DNA of 11,652 nucleotides, taken from assembly GCA_902782905.1 (NCBI GenBank), contig CACZPB010000191.1, positions 1-11,652 of the forward strand, in the 5' to 3' direction. The notes beneath the pieces were generated by a model. It had not been told where the DNA came from, ran no database searches, and was given only the letters and a program-made list of their open reading frames with translations. Source of the DNA: an uncultured bacterium. GTDB lineage: Bacteria; Cyanobacteriota; Vampirovibrionia; Gastranaerophilales; Gastranaerophilaceae. Shown here in pieces: positions 5,387 through 11,652 of this stretch. The position numbers and the translations under genes are program-made. The stretch's first letter is position 1. Each line of letters opens with the position of its first letter.

Positions 5387-6280
5387 TTACAGCACCATCG
5401 CTAAAATCATAAGTATCATAGCTCCTATCTCCATTGCTGTTGACATATGTTGGCTGAATTTTTGTGAGTCATATTTTCTTGATGATTTTTTTGCTTTGTT
5501 CACGCTGTTTAATCGTTTTAGTCTGCTATGTGTGCTTTCGTTGGAAAATTCCGTTCCAAACATATCGTATTCCATTTGTGCCAAATCATCATCAAGATTT
5601 TTTGAGTTTTCAAAGTTATTTCCGTAGTTTGCATATTTTCTTGTATAATTTCTTTGTCCAAACGGATTCCCGAATCGGCTTCTTGATGTCCCTGAAAGAT
5701 CCATGGAGTTTATCATATTATCATCATAATAACTGCCGTCTCCATAAAAATCATTGTTATTTTGAGGAGAAGATGCGACGGATGTTCCCATATTCATTTT
5801 TTCCTTAATTCTGTCCATACGGGTAGAATAATCATCAACATCATAGATTTTTCCGAAAAGTTTTCTTTCAATAGCAACTATGCGTGAGTGAAAATCTCGG
5901 TTTTTATAAGTTTTTTTGAAAATATTTTCTTCAATCTCATCAACAAGCGGATAGCTTACATTACTGTCCTCTTTTGCGTTTTCTTCAGCTAAGAATGTGT
6001 CTTTCACTGGCTCGATTTCAAGCCCTATTACATCAGCAGAAATATCACCTGATAATTTTTTTATTCTCTTGTTTATGTCGCCAGAGGATACTTTGCCGTA
6101 AACGGTTTTTTCCAATCTTGAAACTCTGTTTGAGCTGCTATCTTTCGGGTAATCAAATCCAAATATATCGTTTTCTATCTTGGAAAGAGTTGCGCTATCT
6201 GCCCCGAGTGCGTAACAAATATTGGTTGAAGGATAGTTTATAATAAGCGAAAATATAGCAAGTATAAATATTTTTTTCAT
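5387..6280 (-). CDS. Secreted repeat protein with five 'IE..iFG' units and a C-terminal membrane segment
   Basis: 297 residues from the ATG at 6278-6280. This start is preferred to the in-frame one at 6322 because it begins a clear signal peptide (MKK, hydrophobic core 4-16, possible cleavage after Ala24 or Ala27) and has AAAGGTGG 6-9 bases upstream. The mature part carries five units of about 24 residues with the pattern L-x-x-I-E-x-x-I-F-G-x-x-Y-x(6-8)-R-[IVL]-x-x-[LI]-[EN]: about 32-57, 56-76, 112-138, 137-161 and 233-258. Units 1-2 and 3-4 are tandem pairs sharing the 'LE' end. Between them are an acidic linker (77-111) and a Ser/Asn/Tyr/Gly-rich disordered stretch (165-228). The last 18 residues (MEIGAMILMILAMVL region) form a membrane tail. 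I know no function; similar short repeats seem common in Melainabacteria envelope proteins (recall). Anchoring or structural roles are possible. Confidence 0.72.
   Translation of the reverse strand: MKKIFILAIFSLIINYPSTNICYALGADSATLSKIENDIFGFDYPKDSSSNRVSRLEKTVYGKVSSGDINKRIKKLSGDISADVIGLEIEPVKDTFLAEENAKEDSNVSYPLVDEIEENIFKKTYKNRDFHSRIVAIERKLFGKIYDVDDYSTRMDRIKEKMNMGTSVASSPQNNNDFYGDGSYYDDNMINSMDLSGTSRSRFGNPFGQRNYTRKYANYGNNFENSKNLDDDLAQMEYDMFGTEFSNESTHSRLKRLNSVNKAKKSSRKYDSQKFSQHMSTAMEIGAMILMILAMVL
5507..6187 (-). repeat. Protein-level repeats in the secreted repeat protein
   Basis: Three blocks encode the five units: 6053-6187 (units 1-2), 5798-5947 (units 3-4) and 5507-5584 (unit 5). Shared residues are the Ile-Glu pair, Phe-Gly five residues later (FK in unit 3, YG in unit 2), an aromatic or Val three on, and an Arg followed by a hydrophobic residue. 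The DNA copies have diverged, so this is an old duplication kept by selection rather than a recent expansion. Confidence 0.65.
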
Positions 6281-6304
6281 AGAGATACCACCTTTGGTAT
6301 CACT
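6281..6304 (-). promoter_or_regulatory. Hairpin presenting the Shine-Dalgarno of the repeat-protein gene
   Basis: In the message the sequence GATACCA-AAGG-TGGTATC (6284-6301 on the minus strand) is a perfect 7-bp stem with a four-base loop, ending 3 bases before the AUG. The loop is the core of the Shine-Dalgarno, and the following UGG of AAGGUGG is in the stem. After one U-U mismatch three more pairs are possible, reaching the A of the start codon. This could expose the site in a loop or restrict access to it; it may be a protein or temperature-sensitive translational switch. Structure is read by eye, function is inference. Confidence 0.55.
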
Positions 6305-6341
6305 ATAAATTGGGTTACACATCTTCTCTATTCAACTAAAT

Positions 6342-6371
6342 ATTGAAAAATTTTTGATTAAAAATTGTCAA
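6342..6371 (-). promoter_or_regulatory. Putative promoter of the secreted repeat-protein gene
   Basis: A perfect TTGACA (6366-6371, minus strand) is followed after 18 bases by TTCAAT (6342-6347, four of six matches). Transcription would start near 6335 and give a leader of about 55 bases that includes the ribosome-binding-site hairpin. The site also separates this gene from ispD, 154 bases upstream. Confidence 0.45.
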
Positions 6372-6434
6372 AAAGTTCTGATACTTTTAAGCAATTGAAT
6401 TTTTTGTATTCGGATTTTTCCCTAGCAAAAATGT

Positions 6435-7085
6435 TCAGATATAAAGTTTTGCAAAATCTAAATCACTTTTTGTAGTGATTTTTATATTTGTATAACTTCC
6501 GTTTACTATGTAGACAGGTTTTCCGAGTTCTTCAAGCATAGAAGAATCATCCGTATAATTCCCGCCTTGGAGTTTTGAATGAGCTTTTCTTATTAAATCT
6601 GTTTTGAAGCCTTGAGGAGTTTGTGTGTTATAAAGCTTTGTGCGGTCTATTGTTTTTACTATTTTTCCGGTTGAATCAACCTCTTTTATTGTATCTGTTG
6701 TTTTAGTCATAACGGATACTGCGCCTTTGTCTATTGTTGCGCTAATTGTTGCCGCGATAATATCACGTCTGATGAGCGGTCTTGCTCCGTCGTGTATTAA
6801 AACATAATCATTTTTGACAAGCTTCAACGCGTTATAAACAGAACCTTGTCTTGTATCTCCGCCTTCGGTTATTTTTATAAGCGGGCTTGTAAATATTTCT
6901 TTTATTTGCTCGATTATTGAAACATTTGCAGGAATTATAATTTCGTCGATTTCTTCAAAATCGGTGAATTTGCTCACTGTTTCTTCTAAAACAGTCTTGC
7001 CGTTAATTTCTTCAAGAAGTTTGTTTTTACTTCCGTACCTTGATGAAGTACCGCCTGCTGTAATAATTACGGAAAACTTATCCAT
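6435..7085 (-). CDS. ispD: 2-C-methyl-D-erythritol 4-phosphate cytidylyltransferase
   Basis: 216 residues, slightly short for the family (about 225-240). It joins CTP and methylerythritol 4-phosphate in the third step of the non-mevalonate isoprenoid pathway, in the cytoplasm. Motifs: the nucleotide-binding loop ITAGGTSSRYGSKNK at 8-22, with Arg16 and Lys22 matching the catalytic pair; EGGDTRQGSV at 74-83; VLIHDGARPL at 95-104; NTQTPQGF at 153-160; NYTDDSSMLEELG at 176-188; and GSYTNIKITT at 196-205 with Lys202. The ATG at 7083-7085 is chosen, with GGAG 6 bases upstream; a TTG twelve bases earlier lies in this binding site and is rejected. It overlaps the end of thiL by 8 bases, indicating one transcript. 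The family neighbour ispF is not fused or adjacent. Confidence 0.95.
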   Translation of the reverse strand: MDKFSVIITAGGTSSRYGSKNKLLEEINGKTVLEETVSKFTDFEEIDEIIIPANVSIIEQIKEIFTSPLIKITEGGDTRQGSVYNALKLVKNDYVLIHDGARPLIRRDIIAATISATIDKGAVSVMTKTTDTIKEVDSTGKIVKTIDRTKLYNTQTPQGFKTDLIRKAHSKLQGGNYTDDSSMLEELGKPVYIVNGSYTNIKITTKSDLDFAKLYI

Positions 7086-7986
7086 TATCCTCTCCAAAAT
7101 GATTATAAACTTTTAATTCATCATAACTTGAATACTTCTCTCCTGCAACTTCCAATCTGGCTCCGTCAAATTTTTCCACTTTTCCTATAATAGCAGCATC
7201 ATCTATTTTTGAAACTATATTTGCAGGAACTGCCGCTATGAGTTTAAAATCCTCTCCGCCAAACAAAACCTGTTCCCTTGAAACCTCTTTCAAGTGTGGA
7301 ATTTTATCATAATCAAGAGTGATTTTTACTCCGCTTGCCTCAGCTATTTTAAAAACTGCATCTGCCAGACCGTCTGAGCTGTCCATCATTGCATAATCTT
7401 CTCTTACGAGCTTCGATATTTGAGAAGAAAATTCATATTCCAGCTGAGGTCTTATATGTGCTTGAACAAGCTCAGAACTTTTGTCATAAACTCCCTTTAA
7501 TAACATTTCAAGTCCTGCTGCGCTTGAGCCGTGGTTACCTTTTGTAACCACTACATAACCCTCTTTTGCGTTTTTTCTTGAAGATATATTTCTCTCTCCG
7601 GTGCTTCCAAGAGCCGTAACAGATACCAAAATTCCGTTTTTAGAGCCTGTAATGTCTCCGCCTGCTATTTTTACATTTGGATCTGTAGAGCAAATTCCTT
7701 TATAAAATTCTTCAACCCATAATTTATCTATATCATCAGTCAGTGAAAGAGCTACGGTTAAGTATTTCGGCTCTGCGCCTGAAGCTAATATATCACTTAT
7801 ATTTACGGCAGCTGATTTGTAGCCGAGTTCAAATGGGGTGTACCATTCCCGTTTAAAATGAACACCTTCAATCAAGCTGTCTTGGGTAATTGTTAGCTCA
7901 AAATCTCTAAGATATGCACAATCGTCTCCCAAATACTCTTTGCCTATAATATTCTCGATTGATTTTATGAATTCCAGCTCTTTCAT
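7078..7986 (-). CDS. thiL: Thiamine-monophosphate kinase
   Basis: 302 residues. ThiL phosphorylates thiamine monophosphate with ATP to give the cofactor thiamine pyrophosphate. It belongs to the PurM/SelD-like ATPase superfamily, with an N-terminal ATP-binding half and a C-terminal half. Motifs: YLGDDCAYL at 18-26, TQDSLIEGVHF at 34-44, LGYKSAAVNISDILASGAEP at 54-73, KIAGGDITGSK at 105-115 (acidic metal ligand), MMDSSDGLADAV at 200-211 (second metal site) and VLFGGEDFKLI at 238-248. The ATG at 7984-7986 lacks a recognisable Shine-Dalgarno; the nearby ATG upstream is out of frame and meets a stop at once. First gene of a thiL-ispD unit, divergent from pyrH. No other thiamine gene is visible in the window. 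Confidence 0.95.
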   Translation of the reverse strand: MKELEFIKSIENIIGKEYLGDDCAYLRDFELTITQDSLIEGVHFKREWYTPFELGYKSAAVNISDILASGAEPKYLTVALSLTDDIDKLWVEEFYKGICSTDPNVKIAGGDITGSKNGILVSVTALGSTGERNISSRKNAKEGYVVVTKGNHGSSAAGLEMLLKGVYDKSSELVQAHIRPQLEYEFSSQISKLVREDYAMMDSSDGLADAVFKIAEASGVKITLDYDKIPHLKEVSREQVLFGGEDFKLIAAVPANIVSKIDDAAIIGKVEKFDGARLEVAGEKYSSYDELKVYNHFGEDNG

Positions 7987-8104
7987 AAAATCATTTTATC
8001 ACGAAACAAATAATTCTCTTATTTGCTTTACAATACAATATTTCCGTACTTTACAAATACTTTGGTTTTTTATACTATATAGATAATACAGAGAGGTTAT
8101 TCTA
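7987..8104. other. Divergent intergenic region thiL/pyrH
   Basis: 118 AT-rich bases between divergent genes. It contains the pyrH promoter and ribosome binding site. For thiL no convincing -35/-10 pair with good spacing was found (the best, TTTGTA and TATTGT 16 bases apart, is weak). No riboswitch-like structure such as a THI element was recognised ahead of thiL. Confidence 0.45.
8050..8078 (+). promoter_or_regulatory. Putative promoter of the pyrH-frr-cdsA-rnc operon
   Basis: TTTACA at 8050-8055 is followed by TATACT (8071-8076, five of six matches, spacer 15) or the overlapping TACTAT (8073-8078, spacer 17). The start codon at 8105 would be about 20 bases downstream of the transcript start, with AGAGG (8092-8096) 8 bases before it. 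Confidence 0.45.
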
Positions 8105-8824
8105 ATGGCTGATAATAAGTATAAACGTGTGCTATTAAAGATTAGCGGGGAAGCGCTTTTGGGCGAGCAACAGTTTGGTATTGACCCAAAACCGGTTGAA
8201 ATGATTGCTGATGAGATTCGTTCAATTTATGAACGAGGTGTTGAAATTGCAGTTGTTGTAGGCGGAGGAAACATATTCCGCGGAATGAAAAACAGTGCAC
8301 GCCTCGGTATGGATCAAGCCTCCGGAGACTATGTGGGCATGCTGGCAACTGTTATGAACGCAGTAGTGCTTCAATGTGCGCTCAAAAAAATAGAAGTAGA
8401 GTGCAGAGTTCAAACAGCGATTGCAATGAACCAAATAGCAGAGCCTTATGTAAGGCACAGAGCCATAAGACACCTTGAAAAAGGCAGAGTTGTAATCTTT
8501 GCCGCAGGGACAGGAAATCCGTTCTTTACAACAGATACAGCCTCAGCTCTAAGAGCATCGGAAATCGGTGCTGATGTCATGCTTATGGCTAAAAACGGTG
8601 TTGACGGTGTTTATACAGATGATCCGAGAACCAATCCTAACGCTCAAAAATTGGATGTAATATCTTACGCAGATATCATACAAAAAGATTTGAAGGTAAT
8701 GGATACCTCAGCTTGCGCTCTATGTAAGCAAAACGGAATTCCGATTATTGTATTCGATTTCAAGGCTCAGGGAAGTCTTGTTGACATTATGAACGGCAAA
8801 GCAGTCGGTACGTATATAAGTTAG
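8105..8824 (+). CDS. pyrH: UMP kinase
   Basis: 239 residues, typical for bacterial hexameric UMP kinase of the amino-acid kinase fold, which makes UDP from UMP and ATP and feeds RNA, DNA and sugar-nucleotide synthesis. Motifs: RVLLKISGEALLG at 8-20 (phosphate loop with Lys12, Ser14, Gly15), VVVGGGNIFRG at 50-60, GDYVGMLATVMNAVVLQ at 74-90 (UMP binding by Asp75), AAGTGNPFFTTDTASALRA at 133-151, AKNGVDGVYTDDP at 162-174 (nucleotide binding) and PIIVFDF at 213-219. First gene of an operon whose second gene, frr, starts 25 bases later; this pairing is widely conserved in bacteria. Confidence 0.97.
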   Translation: MADNKYKRVLLKISGEALLGEQQFGIDPKPVEMIADEIRSIYERGVEIAVVVGGGNIFRGMKNSARLGMDQASGDYVGMLATVMNAVVLQCALKKIEVECRVQTAIAMNQIAEPYVRHRAIRHLEKGRVVIFAAGTGNPFFTTDTASALRASEIGADVMLMAKNGVDGVYTDDPRTNPNAQKLDVISYADIIQKDLKVMDTSACALCKQNGIPIIVFDFKAQGSLVDIMNGKAVGTYIS

Positions 8825-8849
8825 AAATTTAATATAAAAGGAGAAAATT

Positions 8850-9416
8850 ATGTCAGAAGCTCTTGATGAAATGTTTTTATTCGGAGAAGAAAAAATGGAA
8901 AAAGCTATCGGTCAGCTTAAAAAAGATTTTTCTTCCGTTCGTACAGGACGCGCAAATCCTGCAATTTTAGATAGAGTAATAGTTGAATATTACGGCGCTC
9001 CTACTCCTATAAGACAAATGGCACAAGTTCAGGTGTCTGAAGGTACAACGCTAGTGATTACACCTTTTGACAAATCTATTTTAAAAGAAGTTGAAAAAGC
9101 TGTTATTAAAGCTGAAATCGGTGTTGCACCAAACAATGACGGAACTTGTATAAGATTAAATTTCCCTCCTTTGACAGAAGAGAGAAGAAGAGAAACTGCT
9201 AAAGAAGTTAAGAAATTCGGAGAAGATACAAAGGTTGCTATAAGAAACGTAAGACGTGATATGGTTGATTCTTTGAAGAAAATTGAGAAAGACGAAAATC
9301 TTCCTGAGGATGCAGTAAAAGATAATCAAGACCAAATACAGAAAATTACGGATAAATATGTAGGTATTATTGACAGTTTGGTTAGTGAAAAAGAAAAAGA
9401 GGTCATGACTGTATAA
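8850..9416 (+). CDS. frr: Ribosome recycling factor
   Basis: 188 residues, near the usual 185. RRF acts with EF-G to split post-termination ribosomes. The fold is a three-helix bundle with an inserted beta/alpha domain: helix 1 contains SSVRTGRANPAILD (28-41), domain II contains EYYGAPTPIRQMAQVQV (46-62) and ITPFDKS (70-76), and helices 2-3 contain LTEERRRETAKEVKK (108-122) and the arginine-rich IRNVRRD (131-137). The end EKEVMTV matches the family's C-terminal pattern. AAAAGGAG (8836-8843) lies 6 bases from the ATG, the strongest ribosome binding site in the window, consistent with high expression. Its TAA overlaps the ATG of cdsA by one base. Confidence 0.97.
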   Translation: MSEALDEMFLFGEEKMEKAIGQLKKDFSSVRTGRANPAILDRVIVEYYGAPTPIRQMAQVQVSEGTTLVITPFDKSILKEVEKAVIKAEIGVAPNNDGTCIRLNFPPLTEERRRETAKEVKKFGEDTKVAIRNVRRDMVDSLKKIEKDENLPEDAVKDNQDQIQKITDKYVGIIDSLVSEKEKEVMTV

Positions 9417-10291
9417 TGATAAGCAAGAGTATAACAAGACTGATTACAGGATTAATAATAGGCTTTGCCGCACTATTTTCAGTCATCTTAGGCGGTTTAC
9501 CGCTTTTGGTGCTTGTGGTTGTAGTAATTTTTCTTGGTTCAAAAGAATACGCCGTGATAATGAAAAACAAAGGTTTTCTGCCGAGTTTTAAAATTATATT
9601 CATATCAGGCTTTTTGTATGCTCTTGCCGCATATTTTAATAAAACTGTATTAACACCGCTCGTTTTCACTATATCAGCATTTATGGCATTTATGTGGGTG
9701 CTCTTTAGAGGAAAACAGCCTTATATTGCAAACGTTGCGACAACTGTATTAGGTTCTGTGTATTGCGGGTGGTTTCCGTCACATCTTATATATTTAAGAG
9801 ATTTGGGCTGCTGCGAACCGACCTTCAGTTATTTTATTAAGCAGAATGTTTCTATGGAAGGTGCTTGTTATGCCGTATTGATGCTTTTTGCGGTAATACT
9901 TACTGACTCGTTATGCTATTATACAGGCGTTCAGTTCGGGAAACATAAACTTGCGGAAGTAATTAGCCCTAATAAGACGATAGAAGGTGCTATCGGCGGA
10001 ACTTTGGGCTGCGTAATATTTTCCGTAATATATGGCGTTACATTAAATATTGCTTGGTATCACGCTTTGGTTTTAGGATTTTTGATTGCAATATTTGCTC
10101 AAATTGGTGATTTATGCGAATCAATGATTAAGCGTGATGCGGGAGTAAAAGATTCCAGCAACATTCTCCCCGGCCACGGAGGATTTTTAGACAGAACCGA
10201 CAGTTATGTTCTTACTATGCCTGTTGTTTATTATTATGTATATTTCTTTGTACAAAACAATTTTCTTGATTTGTTTAAAGGATTATTCTAA
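9416..10291 (+). CDS. cdsA: Phosphatidate cytidylyltransferase (CDP-diacylglycerol synthase)
   Basis: 291 residues, polytopic inner-membrane enzyme that makes CDP-diacylglycerol from CTP and phosphatidic acid, the branch point of phospholipid synthesis. Hydrophobic segments lie at about 9-40, 58-73, 81-97, 150-168, 195-210, 213-232 and 264-280. Diagnostic sequence: ILTDSLCYYTG at 161-171, ISPNKTIEGAIGG at 183-195, and the family signature QIGDLCESMIKRDAGVKDSS (229-248) followed by LPGHGGFLDRTDS (251-263). It starts with TAATG overlap on frr; the nearest purine box (AGAGG, 9398-9402) is 13 bases away, so translation is probably coupled. In many genomes uppS stands between frr and cdsA; here it is absent from this position. 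Cys-rich residues near 117 and 132-133 are unusual but not diagnostic. Confidence 0.95.
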   Translation: MISKSITRLITGLIIGFAALFSVILGGLPLLVLVVVVIFLGSKEYAVIMKNKGFLPSFKIIFISGFLYALAAYFNKTVLTPLVFTISAFMAFMWVLFRGKQPYIANVATTVLGSVYCGWFPSHLIYLRDLGCCEPTFSYFIKQNVSMEGACYAVLMLFAVILTDSLCYYTGVQFGKHKLAEVISPNKTIEGAIGGTLGCVIFSVIYGVTLNIAWYHALVLGFLIAIFAQIGDLCESMIKRDAGVKDSSNILPGHGGFLDRTDSYVLTMPVVYYYVYFFVQNNFLDLFKGLF

Positions 10292-10962
10292 TGCTTAAAG
10301 AAATTTTTGGAGAAGGAGACGAAAAGCTTATAAAAATTGCGCTTACACATCCTTCTTATACAAAAGAAAATAATTTGTCCGATTTAGGAAACTACGAGCG
10401 CTTGGAGTTTTTCGGCGATTCCGTTTTGAAGTTGTTTACTTCAAAACTTTTGTATAATCTATACCCGAATTCCCCCGAGGGCGAGCTATCAAAAATTCGC
10501 TCAATATTGGTATCAGACGCTATATTGGCAAAAGTTGCCGTCCAAATAGGTTTGGATAAGGAAATTATATTGGGAGATAGCGAAGAGAAACAAGGGGGCA
10601 GAAAAAGAGAATCAAATATTGCGTGTTCTTTGGAAGCAATACTCGGAGCTTACTATTTTAGCGGCAAAGAAGCTGAGATTGAGAAATTTATAAATGATTA
10701 TGTAATAGTGTTTGCGGATGATATTGATAAACATTTTGCCAAATACAACGCCAAAGACATTTTGCAGCAATACACTCAAGGAAAAGATAAGACACGCCCG
10801 AATTATAACGTAGTTGAGATAAAAGGCCCTGCGCACAAGCCCGAGTTTGTAATAGAAATTGAGTGGAACGGTGAAATTTTAGCAAAAGCTTCCGGTAAAT
10901 CAAAAAAAGAAGCAGAACAAAACGCTGCGTATGAAGCGTGTAAGGCTCTGGAAATAGTGTAA
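10291..10962 (+). CDS. rnc: Ribonuclease III
   Basis: 223 residues: RNase III catalytic domain (about 1-145) and a double-stranded RNA-binding domain (about 153-222, with KGPAHKPEF at 178-186 and ASGKSKKEAEQNAAYEA at 200-216). It cuts double-stranded RNA in rRNA maturation and regulation. The signature YERLEFFGDSVL at 35-46 supplies the acidic residues Glu39 and Asp43. The second acidic pair is altered: the segment ACSLEAILGAYY at 111-122 keeps Glu115 but has Cys112 (TGT, 10624-10626) where most family members have Asp. Activity may persist, since the other three acidic positions remain. AAAGGA (10277-10282) lies 8 bases before the ATG, which overlaps the cdsA stop by one base. Last gene of the operon, followed by a strong terminator. 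Confidence 0.95.
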   Translation: MLKEIFGEGDEKLIKIALTHPSYTKENNLSDLGNYERLEFFGDSVLKLFTSKLLYNLYPNSPEGELSKIRSILVSDAILAKVAVQIGLDKEIILGDSEEKQGGRKRESNIACSLEAILGAYYFSGKEAEIEKFINDYVIVFADDIDKHFAKYNAKDILQQYTQGKDKTRPNYNVVEIKGPAHKPEFVIEIEWNGEILAKASGKSKKEAEQNAAYEACKALEIV

Positions 10963-10963
10963 T

Positions 10964-10996
10964 AAAAAAGACCGAAGCTTAGCTTCGGTCTTTTTT
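10964..10996. terminator. Bidirectional intrinsic terminator shared by rnc and nusA
   Basis: GACCGAAGC (10970-10978), loop TTA, GCTTCGGTC (10982-10990), flanked by six A (10964-10969) and six T (10991-10996), so the stem is 15 bp on paper and reads as hairpin plus U-tract on both strands. It starts 1 base after the rnc stop and ends 22 bases before the nusA stop. A textbook bidirectional terminator. Confidence 0.92.
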
Positions 10997-11018
10997 ATTA
11001 TTTTATTTTAACAAAGAA

Positions 11019-11652
11019 TTATTCTTCTTCAGAAGCTTCTTCTGCGTCATCTTCTGCTTGAAGATCTTCTTCATCATAAGCTTGTTGATTCATTTCTTCT
11101 TCGATTTCTTCTTGAATTTCTTCTGAATCAACTGCACGTTCTTCAGCTTCTTCATTATATTCAGGTGCATTGAAGTTGCCATTTACACCATTAGCTTCAT
11201 CTTCTTCCATTTGAGAGATGCTCTTGATGTCAATATTCCAACCTGTTAAGCGGTGAGCTAGTCTTACGTTTTGACCTTCTCTGCCGATTGCCAGTGACAA
11301 CTGGTCATCAGGAACTACAACTACTGCATTCTTCTTTTCTTCATCAGAATCGTCTGTAATAATATCAACAGAAGCAACTCTTGCCGGAGAAATTGCGTTA
11401 ACGATATATTCAACCGGATCCGGTGACCAGCGAACGATATCAATTTTTTCGTTCTTTAATTCACCAACGATAGTCTGAATTCTGCTTCCTCTTGGTCCTA
11501 TGCAAGCACCTACTGAGTCTACTTCAGGGTCATTTGACCATACGGCAATTTTTGTTCTGAAACCTGCTTCACGTGAAATAGACTTAATTTCAACAATTCC
11601 GTCCTCAATTTCAGGAACTTCAAGTTCAAAAAGTTCTCTGACAATTTCAGGA
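11019..11652 (-). CDS. nusA: Transcription factor NusA, C-terminal part (5' end outside window)
   Basis: The frame is open to the window edge; 210 codons plus the stop are present. The translation begins at the end of the S1 region or the link to KH1 (EIVRELFELEVPEIEDGIVE), continues with REAGFRTKIAVWS and VDSVGACIGPRGSRIQTI (KH1, GPRG loop), then LKNEKIDIVRWSPDPVEYI, NAISPARV, and the second KH domain DDQLSLAIGREGQNVRLAHR (GREG loop) with LTGWNIDIKS. NusA binds RNA polymerase and nascent RNA and controls pausing, termination and antitermination. The last 63 residues (codons 11022-11210) are an acidic tail with 29 Asp/Glu and one Arg instead of the helix-hairpin-helix AR repeats of E. coli NusA. 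Convergent with rnc and sharing its terminator. Confidence 0.94.
   Translation of the reverse strand, partial: PEIVRELFELEVPEIEDGIVEIKSISREAGFRTKIAVWSNDPEVDSVGACIGPRGSRIQTIVGELKNEKIDIVRWSPDPVEYIVNAISPARVASVDIITDDSDEEKKNAVVVVPDDQLSLAIGREGQNVRLAHRLTGWNIDIKSISQMEEDEANGVNGNFNAPEYNEEAEERAVDSEEIQEEIEEEMNQQAYDEEDLQAEDDAEEASEEE

Noticed and set aside
5464..6243. Two plus-strand ORFs opposite the secreted repeat protein
   Set aside because: Composition typical of antisense frames, no binding site, and the minus-strand frame has signal peptide and repeats.
6281..6322. Longer start of the secreted repeat protein at 6322
   Set aside because: It would bury the signal peptide behind fourteen polar residues and has no binding site; ATG 6280 begins MKK plus a hydrophobic core with AAAGGTGG upstream.
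7086..7097. TTG start for ispD at 7097
   Set aside because: The TTG and the next codons form the Shine-Dalgarno GGAGAGG itself; ATG 7085 is well spaced and starts at the family's first strand.
7987..8010. Thiamine pyrophosphate riboswitch ahead of thiL
   Set aside because: The gap to pyrH is only 118 bases and no CUGAGA-type conserved segments of a THI element are seen.
8011..8060. Promoter for thiL on the minus strand
   Set aside because: Only weak matches (TTTGTA and TATTGT, 16 bases apart) in AT-rich sequence; not distinct enough to call.
1..11652. CRISPR array, tRNA or rRNA gene, insertion sequence, phage or defence genes
   Set aside because: Looked for on both strands by reading; no regularly spaced repeats, no tRNA cloverleaf landmarks, no transposase or integrase motifs.

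Overview
This AT-rich window comes from a bacterium with an envelope-type lipid and isoprenoid metabolism (non-mevalonate pathway IspD, CdsA). It holds twelve protein genes, eleven with an assignable family or fold, two of them cut by the window edges. The mix suggests a gut-type Candidatus Melainabacteria/Vampirovibrionia (Gastranaerophilales) genome: low GC, a secreted protein built from short 'IE..iFG' repeats, a calpain-like orphan, a Tic20/DUF4870-like membrane protein, and the pyrH-frr-cdsA-rnc block. That assignment is inference from style and gene content, not from a marker search. No rRNA, tRNA, CRISPR array, insertion sequence or phage gene was seen. No gene-free stretch exceeds 300 bases; the longest is 235 bases (5152-5386).

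Layout. 1-518 (+): C-terminal half of a sensor histidine kinase. 652-1407 (-): calpain-like putative cysteine peptidase. 1490-3796 (+): a compact operon of rpiB, rsfS, a nine-repeat TPR protein and a small membrane protein, driven by a good promoter at 1438-1466 that faces the promoter of the calpain-like gene. 3797-3930: two GC-rich hairpins between convergent genes. 3931-5151 (-): membrane-anchored phosphodiester glycosidase (NAGPA domain) with a near-consensus promoter containing a repeated 12-mer. 5387-6280 (-): secreted repeat protein whose Shine-Dalgarno lies in a hairpin. 6435-7085 and 7078-7986 (-): ispD overlapping the end of thiL. 8105-10962 (+): pyrH-frr-cdsA-rnc, ending at a strong bidirectional terminator shared with nusA (11019 to the window edge, -).

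How the genes fit together. The right half is housekeeping: nucleotide supply (PyrH), ribosome recycling (Frr), phospholipid precursor (CdsA), RNA processing (Rnc), transcription elongation (NusA), thiamine cofactor (ThiL) and isoprenoid precursor (IspD). The left operon pairs a pentose-phosphate isomerase and the ribosome silencing factor with a TPR scaffold and a membrane protein of unknown role. The points most worth a second look are the ribosome-binding-site hairpin ahead of the repeat protein, the repeat protein itself, the calpain-like orphan, the operator-like 12-mer in the glycosidase promoter, and an RNase III with cysteine at a normally acidic active-site position.
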